Of a DNA stretch of 64,000 bases, positions 18,083-26,802 are shown one piece after another (position 1 is the stretch's first letter; the number at the start of each line of letters is the position of its first letter). The notes below the pieces were generated by a model. That model searched no databases. It was given only the letters and a program-made list of their open reading frames with translations, and was not told the origin of the DNA. The stretch comes from Firm-04 sp045591925 (GTDB lineage: Bacteria > Bacillota > Clostridia > Oscillospirales > Ruminococcaceae), in NCBI GenBank assembly GCA_045591925.1, contig JAZNTW010000031.1:62001-126000 (forward strand). Reading direction: 5' to 3'. A program made the position numbers and the translations under genes.

Positions 18083-19198
18083 ATGCAAAAGCCGTTTGGA
18101 GATCCATTGTTCCGGCTATTGGTTACTGCCGGTGCGATTCTACTGGTATTCGCCGCGCTGCTGCTGCACATCGGGCAGGTCTGGGCTGTGATCCTGCGGC
18201 TTTTGTATGTGCTGCGTCCGCTGCTGTTCGGCGTTCTGTTTGCGACAATGCTGGAGCCGTCCTATGAACGTCTGCGCACGGATTTCTCCGGATTTTCCGA
18301 GAAACGCCGCATCCGAACAGGTTGGATTCAGCCTGTTTCCCTGCTCGGCGCAATTCTGCCGCCGGTGTCTGTCATTGTCAGCGTTATCTGCATTCTCGTT
18401 CCGCAGATGATGCACTCGGTGCGGATGATCTCGGATAATATCAGCAGCTACAGCGAAAATCTAAAGCAATGGTTCGGGAGATATACCACGCTTCCGATCA
18501 TCAGTCTGTTTTCCACCGAAAAACTGGAATCCCAGCTTTCCGCACTTCAGGCACAGCTTCCAAAGCTGCTCCTGAAAACCTATGACTGCACGGCTTCACT
18601 GGTCGGGACACTGCTGGATATCGGCATCGGAACCGTATTTGCGCTGTATTTACTCGCGGACAAGCCGCGCCTGAGCAGACAATTCCGGAAGCTATGCGGT
18701 AAACGCTCTGCCGAAATGCTGCCATTGTTTCGGCGAATCCGGTTTGTCTGCAATACCTTTGCGCGATTTCTCAGCTCACAATGCAGGGAGGCGTTCATTC
18801 TCGGCGGACTCTGCTTTCTCGGAATGCAGATTTTTCATTTTCCGTATCCGGTGCTGATCAGCGCGGTCATCGGCATCACCAATATGATTCCGTATCTCGG
18901 CCCGCTTGCCGGAACGATTCCCTGTGCGCTGCTGATTTTATTGGTACAGCCCCATGCAGTGCCATGGTTCATCCTCTTTATCATTGTGTTGCAGCAGCTT
19001 GAAAGCAATCTGATATATCCGCGCGTCGTCGGACAATCCATCGGATTACCCTCGGCGTGGGTGCTTGCCGCAATCGTCATCGGCGGCGGATTGTTCGGAA
19101 TCAGCGGAATGCTGCTTGGCGTACCGCTTGCGGCTGTGCTGTACGCGGTCTGTTTTCCGGAGGACGCCGAACAAAATCCGGAAACAAATTCCGCATGA
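18083..19198 (+). CDS. AI-2E-family (PerM/YtvI-like) membrane permease
   Basis: This 371-aa protein has the eight-segment layout of the AI-2E/PerM family. It has a central soluble region (about 90-170) and the conserved C-terminal half ITNMIPYLGPLAGTIPCALL, LESNLIYPRVVGQSIGLPSAWV and GGGLFGISGMLLGVPLAAVL. Members include the B. subtilis sporulation protein YtvI and Na+/Li+ exporters, so the family name does not prove AI-2 transport. AAAGGAG precedes the ATG. It is the last gene of the SpoIID-type operon, which fits a YtvI-like sporulation role, but this is inference. Confidence 0.88.
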   Translation: MQKPFGDPLFRLLVTAGAILLVFAALLLHIGQVWAVILRLLYVLRPLLFGVLFATMLEPSYERLRTDFSGFSEKRRIRTGWIQPVSLLGAILPPVSVIVSVICILVPQMMHSVRMISDNISSYSENLKQWFGRYTTLPIISLFSTEKLESQLSALQAQLPKLLLKTYDCTASLVGTLLDIGIGTVFALYLLADKPRLSRQFRKLCGKRSAEMLPLFRRIRFVCNTFARFLSSQCREAFILGGLCFLGMQIFHFPYPVLISAVIGITNMIPYLGPLAGTIPCALLILLVQPHAVPWFILFIIVLQQLESNLIYPRVVGQSIGLPSAWVLAAIVIGGGLFGISGMLLGVPLAAVLYAVCFPEDAEQNPETNSA

Positions 19199-19219
19199 AA
19201 AATTTGTTTCCGGATTTTT
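19173..19219. terminator. Bidirectional terminator overlapping the permease stop
   Basis: AAAATCCGGAAACAAATT at 19173-19190 pairs with AATTTGTTTCCGGATTTT at 19201-19218. Runs of T or A flank the stem on both sides. It serves the convergent permease and DUF1275 genes. Confidence 0.85.
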
Positions 19220-19230
19220 ATGAATATGTA

Positions 19231-19941
19231 TCAATGCCCATGCGGTACTTGATCGAGCAATGTGCGCTCATACGAACGGTCTGCGTGTACCAATCGGATA
19301 AAAATAATCAAAAGAATGATGCCGCTGCCCCAGATTGCACGATATTGCAAAAATTCACAGCAAATCGCAGAAAGCACTGCCCCGATTGCAAAAAATAAAA
19401 TCATCAAGCCATGAATGCGAACTTTTCCACCGGATTCCGCATCCGAATGCCGCAGATATTTTGCCAGATTCGAGCCGACCTCGCGAATATGATTCGTGAC
19501 AAAGGTTGTCGCAGCCGGAACGCCCTTGACCTGTCGGAACGTATTGAACTGCATGGAACAGATAAAATTCAGCACGATCTGACAAACCTGATCGGGGACG
19601 CTCTCCGTCAAAAAACCGAGTATCAGCACCGCGATTATCTCAATCCCAATCAGCACAGTGTCCCAGCGCAGCAGTCCGAACCGCTTGACGCTCTTGCCGA
19701 GCAGCTCCGATACAAATGCGCCTGCAAAATATGCCGTAATCGGAATCAGCAAATACGCTGCAAGCTGCCAGTTTCGCTGTCCGAGCGCCATGCCGAACTG
19801 CACGATATTCGCAGTCTGCGCATTGCAGAATACGCCGCCGCGCAGAATAAATGTATAGCTGCCGAACCAGCCTGCCGCCATAATCAGCAGCCAATATACC
19901 CATGGCTTTTCACATTCCAGATAGCCGCTGTCTTGTTTCAT
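19231..19941 (-). CDS. DUF1275 (YoaK-family) membrane protein
   Basis: This 236-aa protein with about six membrane segments matches the YoaK/DUF1275 family. Typical motifs are GGVFCNAQTANIVQFGMAL near the second segment and FNTFRQVKGVPAATTFVTNH in the middle. The function of the family is not established; a small-molecule transporter is usually assumed. ATG 19941 follows GAAAGG and lies 13 bp after the stop of the HSP90-like gene, so it is co-transcribed with it. A longer in-frame start at 19995 would overlap that gene and lacks a Shine-Dalgarno. Confidence 0.87.
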   Translation of the reverse strand: MKQDSGYLECEKPWVYWLLIMAAGWFGSYTFILRGGVFCNAQTANIVQFGMALGQRNWQLAAYLLIPITAYFAGAFVSELLGKSVKRFGLLRWDTVLIGIEIIAVLILGFLTESVPDQVCQIVLNFICSMQFNTFRQVKGVPAATTFVTNHIREVGSNLAKYLRHSDAESGGKVRIHGLMILFFAIGAVLSAICCEFLQYRAIWGSGIILLIIFIRLVHADRSYERTLLDQVPHGH

Positions 19942-19954
19942 GTTTCGCCTTTCA

Positions 19955-21751
19955 TCAGCCAATGCTCCAATCCAGCAGCCGCAGCAGATTGGCATTCAGA
20001 AGCCGCATCTCGTGATTCCGCATCGGATAGCTGCCGGTCAGCAACGCCTGCACATAGAGGATTTCCAGACAGCATTGCAGCTTTTCGGTATCCGAAACGT
20101 CCATGAGCCGCTGAATCAGCGGATTATCCGTATTGAGATAGAGCCTTGCAATCGCTTCCTCGTGATACTCTTCCGCAAAGGAATCCAGCATCCCACGGAA
20201 CAAATCGACAGTCTGTTCCATCGAATGGCGGATATCTCTCAGCAGCAGCGCTTCCTCGTTGACGGTATACAGAACCGGCAGCTCTGCCGGTGAAAAGCGC
20301 TTAAACGCCGCCGTACAATCATAATCCGACAAGGCTTGATTGCACTCGGCAAGCAAGCGCAGGGCAGCCGTCCGATCCTGATATTCCGGATTTTCCAGCA
20401 GCGCGTCAATTCGTTCCATCTTCATCTGCGTCACGGCAATATCCGGTCGGAATTGCGGCATCCGTTCCAGAAGCTGTGCCACATAGGTATAGCCTGCATT
20501 GACGAGCAGTGTATCCCGTGCAGCTGAAATTGCAGCAATCTGCCGGAATTCGTCAATGAACGGCGTATAGTAAATCGGCGTATCGGCACTGAGCAAATCA
20601 CTTCCCGTCAGCGTACCGAATGAGGTTTCAAATGACAGATATGGGAAAAATGCACGATAGAGCGCGTCATCCTCAACTGCGACCGACTGAACCGCCAGAC
20701 GATGAATCCGCACAATCCGCTGAAGCATCGGATCCTGACGCTCTGCAAGTCTGCGCAGATAATCCGTAATGCAGCGTGAAAGCTCCTCCCTTGCACGAAA
20801 CAGCGCGCCGTTTTCATAGAAATCCTCACGCGATGCCGTTGGCTGCAATCCATTCGTATTGATAAAGCAGCGCAGGAAAAACGCCCATTTCGGGAGCAGT
20901 CTGCCGCCATCCTCGGTCAGCAGCATATTTTTGAGATAGATACGGTGCGAATGCTTGACGGTCGGTGCCGTTTCATTTGCAAGGATATATGCAACGCCGG
21001 AAAACAATCCGCTTGGCGAATCCAGTGGAATATATCCGAGAAAATTCGCAGAAAACAGCGTTTCACCAAGCGTCATGACCTGCGCATACTGCGATTCTCC
21101 GGCCGGAAACGGCGGGTTGAGCAGCGTGCGCGACTCATTTTGGCAAAGATAAATCGGTTCCGGCAGCGGCAAGCCGTAATACTGCACAAGCGCCGTCAGC
21201 TTTTCCGACGTGAAATACGCCTCTGCGCCGGATTTCGGTGTCAGCAGAATGCGCGTACCGATTTCGGGGAGCTGCTCACACGGCGTAATCGTATACGTGC
21301 CATCCGGATTGCCGCACCATTCAAGCGACTGCTCCGGCGTCTGATAGGAACGCGTCTGCACACGAATCACATCGGATACCAGAAAACAGGAAAGCAGTCC
21401 GATTCCGAATCTGCCTATATAATCCGTCTGTTCGGCATTCGTTTGCAGATCATGCTTGGAGGATTGTCCGATCACGGCGAGAAACCGGTGAATTTCTTCT
21501 TGGGTCAGACCGGTTCCGGTATCCGTAAAGCAGAGCTGCGGCTTCCCGTTTTCTTCTGATAAAATCAGGCAAACCTCGTTTTTTGTTTGGGGTAGATTCG
21601 CTGCACGGCGTTTTGCAGCAATCGCGTCAACGGCGTTCTGAAGCAGCTCGCGCACAAATACATCCGGCGAGCTGTAAAGGTGATTGGACAGAATATCTAT
21701 CATTCCACCAAGATTCACCTGAAAAATAAAATTATCACGATCCTGCGGCAT
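19955..21751 (-). CDS. HSP90-family (HtpG-like) ATPase
   Basis: This 598-aa protein has the GHKL ATP-binding domain of HSP90: ELLQNAVDA (E35, N39, D42), DTGTGLT (D77, G79, G81) and the lid motif IGRFGIGLLSCFLVS. The middle domain is recognisable through KNMLLTEDGGRLLPKW and LQPTASREDF. The C-terminal part is divergent from classic HtpG. It belongs to the shorter HSP90-like family found in clostridia and actinobacteria rather than canonical htpG, so no symbol is given. AAAGGAGG precedes the ATG. A promoter is seen at 21858-21886. Client proteins are unknown. Confidence 0.9.
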   Translation of the reverse strand: MPQDRDNFIFQVNLGGMIDILSNHLYSSPDVFVRELLQNAVDAIAAKRRAANLPQTKNEVCLILSEENGKPQLCFTDTGTGLTQEEIHRFLAVIGQSSKHDLQTNAEQTDYIGRFGIGLLSCFLVSDVIRVQTRSYQTPEQSLEWCGNPDGTYTITPCEQLPEIGTRILLTPKSGAEAYFTSEKLTALVQYYGLPLPEPIYLCQNESRTLLNPPFPAGESQYAQVMTLGETLFSANFLGYIPLDSPSGLFSGVAYILANETAPTVKHSHRIYLKNMLLTEDGGRLLPKWAFFLRCFINTNGLQPTASREDFYENGALFRAREELSRCITDYLRRLAERQDPMLQRIVRIHRLAVQSVAVEDDALYRAFFPYLSFETSFGTLTGSDLLSADTPIYYTPFIDEFRQIAAISAARDTLLVNAGYTYVAQLLERMPQFRPDIAVTQMKMERIDALLENPEYQDRTAALRLLAECNQALSDYDCTAAFKRFSPAELPVLYTVNEEALLLRDIRHSMEQTVDLFRGMLDSFAEEYHEEAIARLYLNTDNPLIQRLMDVSDTEKLQCCLEILYVQALLTGSYPMRNHEMRLLNANLLRLLDWSIG

Positions 21752-21857
21752 AGTTTATGCCTCCTTTATATTCAAAATGAAACGGCAGCCATCCCTGACT
21801 GCACACAAATCCATGGGGTTATGTTTTTTCGTTTACCTGTTTACATTTTCAATTTAT

Positions 21858-21886
21858 ATTAAAGCATATATCCACCGAAAAGTCAA
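21858..21886 (-). promoter_or_regulatory. Sigma-A promoter of the HSP90-like operon
   Basis: Minus-strand TTGACT (21886-21881) and TTTAAT (21863-21858) are separated by 17 nt, about 107 bp upstream of the ATG. No CIRCE inverted repeat was seen around it. Confidence 0.65.
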
Positions 21887-21998
21887 GTATGCCGCCGCAA
21901 CATTCCGTTGGATACCGGGTTTCCCATTTTGATTTTTTTGAACGATTTGATTTCTCTCCCCTTTTAATTTTACGGATAATATGATATACTAATATATG

Positions 21999-22170
21999 GG
22001 CAATACCGCACAGAGTTGGTGGTGCAGATACGCAGTCAGATTTTTCGTCAGATTGTATAGAAATGACGCCGCTGGGCTGACGCCCAGCAAGGAGTTTCTG
22101 TGCAAGATGACGGAAAATATGCAAGTAGATGTGCCGCCAAGCCGTAAGGCGGACTTTGTGCGGTGTTGCC
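21999..22170. mobile_element. MITE-like element, copy 1 (172 bp)
   Basis: The left end GGCAATACCGCACAGAG and the right end CTTTGTGCGGTGTTGCC are imperfect inverted repeats (15 of 17 match). The interior is shared with the copy at 45507-45657. Compared with that copy it has two short extra segments: one about 12 nt after CAGATT, and one that creates the hairpin CTGGGCTGACGCCCAG. No transposase is encoded; the short minus-strand frame through it is spurious. The flanks are A/T-rich (TATG and TATA). It lies just upstream of surE. Confidence 0.85.
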
Positions 22171-22200
22171 TATAATCGCCACATACGAAAGGAGCAGCAT

Positions 22201-22920
22201 ATGCACAGAATTCTGATCACCAATGACGATGGCATCGCTTCCCAAGGGCTTGCGCGTCTGGCAGCGGCAGCGCAAAAATACGGTGAGGTATGGGTCGTTG
22301 CACCAAACGCCCAGCGCAGCGCCGCCTCGCACTGCATTACCCTGCATACCACCATTGACGTATATCCATATGAAGAATTTCCGGTCGAGGGCGTCCATGC
22401 CTTTTCGTGCAGCGGCACACCGGCTGACTGCGTTCGCGTCGGCAGCCTGAGTGTCATGCCGCAGAAGCCGGACATCGTACTTTCCGGTATCAATTACGGC
22501 TATAATGTCGCTTCCGATATCCAGTATTCCGCAACAGCCGGCGCTGCATTTGAGGGCGCATTTCAAGGTTATCTCTCCATCGCGTTTTCAGAAGCGGCAA
22601 ACGATTGTCACGAGGTCACGGACGCATATCTGGATGCAGTTCTCGCGGAAGTGATTCAGCTGCGACCGGCTGAGGGCGATATTCTGAATGTCAATTTCCC
22701 CGGCTGTCCCTTGTCGGAATGCAAGGGCATCCTGCGCAATCGCAAGGTCTCACGCGGAATGTTCTACCGCGATCATTATAATGCCGTGGAGCAGCTCGAA
22801 AACGGCGGCGTTCGGTTCATGGTCGAGGGTGATTATAACGAGGACGCCGAGCCGGAAACCGATTTTCGGGCGGTTGTGGAAAACTACATATCAATCGGTT
22901 ACGCAAGCAATATCCAGTAA
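22201..22920 (+). CDS. surE: 5'/3'-nucleotidase SurE
   Basis: SurE is a metal-dependent phosphatase acting on nucleoside monophosphates, and on polyphosphate in some species. The 239-aa protein has the family signature at the N-terminus: ILITNDDG with metal ligands D9 and D10, a Ser in AQRSAASHCIT, SGTPADCV, and the Asn in SGINYGYN. Length is normal. GAAAGGAG precedes ATG 22201. It stands alone on the plus strand; the MITE ends 30 bp upstream, so the element may have replaced or supplied part of its promoter region. Confidence 0.94.
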   Translation: MHRILITNDDGIASQGLARLAAAAQKYGEVWVVAPNAQRSAASHCITLHTTIDVYPYEEFPVEGVHAFSCSGTPADCVRVGSLSVMPQKPDIVLSGINYGYNVASDIQYSATAGAAFEGAFQGYLSIAFSEAANDCHEVTDAYLDAVLAEVIQLRPAEGDILNVNFPGCPLSECKGILRNRKVSRGMFYRDHYNAVEQLENGGVRFMVEGDYNEDAEPETDFRAVVENYISIGYASNIQ

Positions 22921-23003
22921 CGAACCGACGGCAATCTACAGAAAAAACCATACACAAATCCGTGATATTCCGTGCAAATCAGAAAATTTGTGGATTTTGT
23001 CCC

Positions 23004-23032
23004 TTGAGAAATCATTTTTTATGTGCTATAAT
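23004..23032 (+). promoter_or_regulatory. Sigma-A promoter of the CarD-like gene
   Basis: TTGAGA at 23004-23009 and TATAAT at 23027-23032 are separated by 17 nt, 61 bp upstream of the ATG. Confidence 0.75.
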
Positions 23033-23093
23033 AATAGTATCAGCCAACCGCCATCTTCCTTGTCCGTGAGCCATGAAAAGTGAGGGATCCGTT

Positions 23094-23615
23094 ATGAAAC
23101 CGACCTATGAAGCCGGAATACATATCCGTTACGGTGGAACAGGCGTCTGCCTGATTGAACGCATAGAAGAAATGCCCTATCCGGGCGAGGTGCCAATGCG
23201 CCTTTGCTATATTCTCAGACCGGTTCACAATGTCAGCATGGAGATTTCTGTTCCGTTGGACAATGAAACGCTCTGCGCCAGAATGCAGCCGCTTCGTTCC
23301 AAGGAAGAAATCAATCGGATGCTGGAAACCGCCGCGCAGGATGAACCGCTGCCGTGGATCGCAGACCGCAAGCAGCGCAGCGCCGAATTTCGCAAAATTC
23401 TGGCAAGCGGCGATGCACCAATGCTTCTGAAAATGATTCACTGCATTTTGATTCATCAGGCGACGATCGTTGAAACCGGCAAGCATCTTTCTGCAATGGA
23501 CGATAATATGCGCAGAGATGCCGTCCGACTGCTGAATGAAGAATTCGGCTTTTCGCTTGGGATATCTCCGGAAGCAGCCAGCATATATATTTATAACAAG
23601 CTCAATCAAGGGTAA
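23094..23615 (+). CDS. CarD-family transcriptional regulator
   Basis: This 173-aa protein has an N-terminal CarD/TRCF RNA-polymerase-interacting (Tudor-like) domain. After about eight residues come HIRYGGTGVCLIERI and YILRPVHNVSMEISVPLDNE, then a helical C-terminal domain (about 75-173) that in CarD contacts promoter DNA. CarD proteins bind RNA polymerase beta and stabilise open complexes. Sequence similarity to the founding CarD is only partial, so the assignment is moderate. GTGAGG precedes ATG 23094; an ATG at 23073 would start upstream of it. The gene has its own promoter and terminator. Confidence 0.78.
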   Translation: MKPTYEAGIHIRYGGTGVCLIERIEEMPYPGEVPMRLCYILRPVHNVSMEISVPLDNETLCARMQPLRSKEEINRMLETAAQDEPLPWIADRKQRSAEFRKILASGDAPMLLKMIHCILIHQATIVETGKHLSAMDDNMRRDAVRLLNEEFGFSLGISPEAASIYIYNKLNQG

Positions 23616-23639
23616 ACAGCATTGCTTGATGCTATTAAG

Positions 23640-23683
23640 ACGGCACACCTGACTGCATGGTCGGGTGTGCCGTTATTGTTTTT
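23640..23683 (+). terminator. Terminator after the CarD-like gene
   Basis: ACGGCACACCTGAC at 23640-23653 pairs with GTCGGGTGTGCCGT at 23660-23673, followed by a T-rich run. It lies between the convergent CarD-like and serS genes. Confidence 0.82.
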
Positions 23684-23688
23684 GATAT

Positions 23689-24975
23689 TTACTTATTCGG
23701 CGTCAGGACTGCCTTACCACCCATATACGGACGCAGAACCTCCGGTACAACGACCGAACCGTCTGCCTGATAATGGTTCTCCAGCAGCGCAATCAGCATT
23801 CTCGGCGGCGCAACAACGGTATTGTTGAGCGTATGTACGAGATAGGTGCCGTTTTCGCCTCTGGTACGAATCTTCAGGCGGCGTGCCTGTGCGTCACCGA
23901 GGTTCGAGCAGGAGCAAACCTCAAAGTATTTCTGCTGACGCGGGCTCCATGCCTCGATGTCGCAGGACTTGATCTTCAGGTTTGCAAGGTCGCCCGAGCA
24001 GCATTCAAGCTGGCGTACCGGAATTTCCATGCTCTTGAACAGCTCAACCGACAGCTTCCACATCTTCTCATACCAGTTCATGCTGTCCTCCGGCTTACAG
24101 AGAACAATCATTTCCTGCTTTTCAAATTGATGAATTCGGTAAACGCCGCGCTCCTCAAGACCGTGCGAACCGATTTCCTTACGGAAGCAGGGGGAGTAGG
24201 AAGTCAAGGTCAGCGGCAATGTGCTCTCGTCTACGATCTGACCGACAAATCTGCCGATCATCGTATGCTCGGAGGTGCCGATCAGATAGAGGTCCTCGCC
24301 CTCGATCTTATACATCATCGCTTCCATTTCCTCAAAGCTCATGACGCCCTCAACAATGCTCTTGTGCATCATGAACGGCGGAATCATATAGGTGAAGCCA
24401 TTCTCAATCATGAAATCTCTTGCATAGGCAAGAACAGCCTCGTGCAGACGCGCAATATCGCCCATGAGATAATAGAAGCCTGTGCCTGCAACTCTGCCTG
24501 CCGCTTCCTTATCCAAGCCGCCGAGATTTGTCATGATTTCCGCATGATACGGAATCTCGTAATCCGGAATCACCGGCTCGCCAAAGCGTGCGATCTCGAC
24601 ATTCTCGCTGTCGTCCTTGCCAATCGGAACCGATGGGTCAATGATCTGCGGAATCCGCTTCATGATGTCGTCCAGCTTTGCGCTTGCTTCATCCATGAAT
24701 GTTTCCTTTTCCTTCATGACCACAGCGTTTTCCTTGACCTGTGCGCGGATCGCTTCTGCTTCTTCCTTTTTGCCCTCTTTCATGAGAGCCGGAACCTGCG
24801 CGGACAGCTTATTCCGCTGCGCACGCAAATCCTCAGAAATATGCTTCGCTTCCATGATCTGCGCATAAAGCTCGGCTGCCTCGTCTACAAGCGGAATTTT
24901 ATCATCCTGGAACTTCTTTTTGATGTTTTCCTTGACGGCGTCCTTATTGTTGATCAAAAATTTGATATCAAGCAT
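23689..24975 (-). CDS. serS: Seryl-tRNA synthetase
   Basis: SerRS charges tRNA-Ser. The 428-aa protein shows the N-terminal coiled-coil arm (about 30-110, rich in Lys/Glu heptads), class II motif 2 CFRKEIGSHGLEERGVYRIH and a C-terminal motif 3 region ending RMLIALLENHYQADGSVVVP. It starts MLDIKFLINNKDAV, the usual N-terminus. GGAGGGATG precedes ATG 24975. A promoter lies at 25013-25041 and the leader is under 40 nt, so there is no room for a T-box, unlike many Firmicutes synthetase genes. Confidence 0.97.
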   Translation of the reverse strand: MLDIKFLINNKDAVKENIKKKFQDDKIPLVDEAAELYAQIMEAKHISEDLRAQRNKLSAQVPALMKEGKKEEAEAIRAQVKENAVVMKEKETFMDEASAKLDDIMKRIPQIIDPSVPIGKDDSENVEIARFGEPVIPDYEIPYHAEIMTNLGGLDKEAAGRVAGTGFYYLMGDIARLHEAVLAYARDFMIENGFTYMIPPFMMHKSIVEGVMSFEEMEAMMYKIEGEDLYLIGTSEHTMIGRFVGQIVDESTLPLTLTSYSPCFRKEIGSHGLEERGVYRIHQFEKQEMIVLCKPEDSMNWYEKMWKLSVELFKSMEIPVRQLECCSGDLANLKIKSCDIEAWSPRQQKYFEVCSCSNLGDAQARRLKIRTRGENGTYLVHTLNNTVVAPPRMLIALLENHYQADGSVVVPEVLRPYMGGKAVLTPNK

Positions 24976-25012
24976 TTTATCATCCCTCCGGATTGTATGA
25001 ATGTTATGCTTT

Positions 25013-25041
25013 ATTATACCACAGTTTTGCGATTGAGTCAA
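25013..25041 (-). promoter_or_regulatory. Sigma-A promoter of serS
   Basis: Minus-strand TTGACT (25041-25036) and TATAAT (25018-25013) are separated by 17 nt. Confidence 0.8.
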
Positions 25042-25082
25042 GAAGCGGCTCGCGGCGCTGCGAATAATTCCGTATCAGTGCA

Positions 25083-26366
25083 TCAATCAGCAAGCTGCTC
25101 CAATGCCGCGAGCTTTACACAGATGCAGAACAGTTCCATTGCCTTTGCAAGCTCATCAAGTGTCGGATAGGTCGGGGCAATGCGGATATTGCTGTCATCG
25201 GGGTCTTTCTGATAGGGATAGGTTGCGCCTGCGCCGGTCAGCGTAACACCGCCCTCTTTGCAGAGCTGAACGATGCGCTTTGCCGTTCCGTTCGGTGCAT
25301 TGAACGATACAAAATAGCCGCCCTCCGGCTTTGTCCAGCTGCCGATTCCAAGCGGTGCAAGCTCCTGCTCCAGCATATCCAGCACCGTATCAAACTTCGG
25401 CTTGAGAATTGCAGCGTGCTGCTCCATATGCTTGCGCATATTATCCGCAGTTCCGAAATAACGCACATGACGAAGCTGATTGAGCTTATCAAAGCCAATC
25501 GTCTGAATGCCCATATGCTTGTTGAATTCATCGAGATTTGCCTTTGCAGTATTCATCGCTGCAACGCCTGCGCCGGGGAATGTCACCTTTGAGGTCGAGA
25601 CAAACTGATAGAACATATCCTCGCTGCCTGCCTCTGCGCAAGCCTGATTGATCGTCAGCGGCTGCTTCGGATTTGCAGTCAGGTGGTGGATGCAATAAGC
25701 ATTATCCCAGAAAATACGGAAATCCTTTGCAGCAGGCTTGAGTGCGGCAAATGCGCGGACAGTATCATCACTGTAGACAATGCCGCTTGGGTTTGCGTAA
25801 ACCGGTACGCACCAGATGCCCTTGACCGTATCATCCTGCTCGACATATTTTCTGACCATTTCCATATCCGGGCCGTTTTCATCGGTCGGAACCGGAATCA
25901 TCTCCACGCCGAAATACTCGGTCAGCGCAAAATGACGATCATAGCCCGGAACCGGACAGAGGAATTTTACGCTGCTGCACTTGCTCCACGGCTGGCAGCC
26001 TGCAATACCCTTTACATATGCAATTTGCAGGCAGGCGAACATCAGCTCCAGACTGGAGTTTCCGCCAATGAACATTTCCTCCGGCTTTGCACCGAGGACA
26101 TCTGCAAATAATGTCTTTGCTTCCGTGATACCATCCAGAACGCCGTAATTGCGGCAATCGTCCTTGCTCTTAGAGATCAGATCCGCATCCGCAGGCAGTG
26201 CGTTCATCAGCGGCATCGACAGCTCAAGCTGCTCCGGACCGGGCTTGCCTCGTGCCATATTCAGGCTCAGTTTTTTTGCCTGAAAAGCGTCATATGCGCT
26301 TCGGGTTTCCTGAAGCAGAACAGCACGTTCTGCAGCAGACTGTTCAATCAACAGCTTTTTCTCCAT
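25083..26366 (-). CDS. PLP-dependent aminotransferase (AspT-like, class I)
   Basis: This 427-aa protein belongs to the atypical aspartate-aminotransferase subgroup related to Corynebacterium AspT. It has an N-terminal helix, LNMARGKPGPEQLELS, DCRNYGVLDGITEAK, GGNSSLELM, a PVYANPSGIVYS segment, FWDNAYCIHHL and the PLP lysine in FVSTSKVTFPGAG. The likely reaction is transamination of aspartate or another amino acid with 2-oxoglutarate. ATG 26366 follows AAAGGAAG at 11 nt. It has its own promoter at 26479-26507 and is probably monocistronic. Exact substrate is not determined. Confidence 0.87.
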   Translation of the reverse strand: MEKKLLIEQSAAERAVLLQETRSAYDAFQAKKLSLNMARGKPGPEQLELSMPLMNALPADADLISKSKDDCRNYGVLDGITEAKTLFADVLGAKPEEMFIGGNSSLELMFACLQIAYVKGIAGCQPWSKCSSVKFLCPVPGYDRHFALTEYFGVEMIPVPTDENGPDMEMVRKYVEQDDTVKGIWCVPVYANPSGIVYSDDTVRAFAALKPAAKDFRIFWDNAYCIHHLTANPKQPLTINQACAEAGSEDMFYQFVSTSKVTFPGAGVAAMNTAKANLDEFNKHMGIQTIGFDKLNQLRHVRYFGTADNMRKHMEQHAAILKPKFDTVLDMLEQELAPLGIGSWTKPEGGYFVSFNAPNGTAKRIVQLCKEGGVTLTGAGATYPYQKDPDDSNIRIAPTYPTLDELAKAMELFCICVKLAALEQLAD

Positions 26367-26478
26367 CTTTGAGAATTCTTCCTTTCCATCTCGGCATACA
26401 CGTTTGTTGCAAACGTGATTTGACTGCAAATTTCCGCATAATTGTCAATATTTTCACAATCACGCAATCGGACAATTC

Positions 26479-26507
26479 ATTATAGCATATCTCCCCCAAA
26501 AAAGCAA
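26479..26507 (-). promoter_or_regulatory. Sigma-A promoter of the aminotransferase gene
   Basis: Minus-strand TTGCTT (26507-26502) and TATAAT (26484-26479) are separated by 17 nt. The leader is about 105 nt. Confidence 0.65.
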
Positions 26508-26802
26508 GTGTTTTTTTGAGAAATACAGTTTTAATATTTGAACATTTCAGAAAACATAGCTTTTACGTCATTCTATGTATGAATAGTATATATATGTTCC
26601 TATCCGGTAAAACTTTCAGATAGCCACTCGCAAGTATTCAAAAACCTCTCAAACCATAGACAGGAAACTTTAACTCTGTTTTTTTACAGTTATCATATAT
26701 TTTTCACACAAGAACGTATAATAAAAGCATAGAGCAAAGGAAATACGAACCGCATGGCAAAAGACCCTGCGTTTCTTGATATTACAGAAAGAGGTGCTTA
26801 CA
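26508..26802 (+). other. Non-coding region upstream of the HtrA gene
   Basis: No convincing gene is seen. A TATAAT at 26717-26722 is a plausible -10 for the HtrA gene, but no good -35 lies 16-18 nt upstream. TAACTCTGT and ACAGTTA around 26671-26693 form an imperfect inverted repeat just before it, which could be an operator for an envelope-stress or other regulator. The region is A/T-rich. Confidence 0.4.

Noticed and set aside
21849..22124. Small proteins encoded across the MITEs (shared PPTLCGIA-type peptide)
   Set aside because: The shared peptide is just the translated terminal repeat; there is no ribosome site, and the flanking parts differ between copies.
24976..25012. T-box leader for serS
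   Set aside because: The promoter is too close to the start; there is no room for a T-box.
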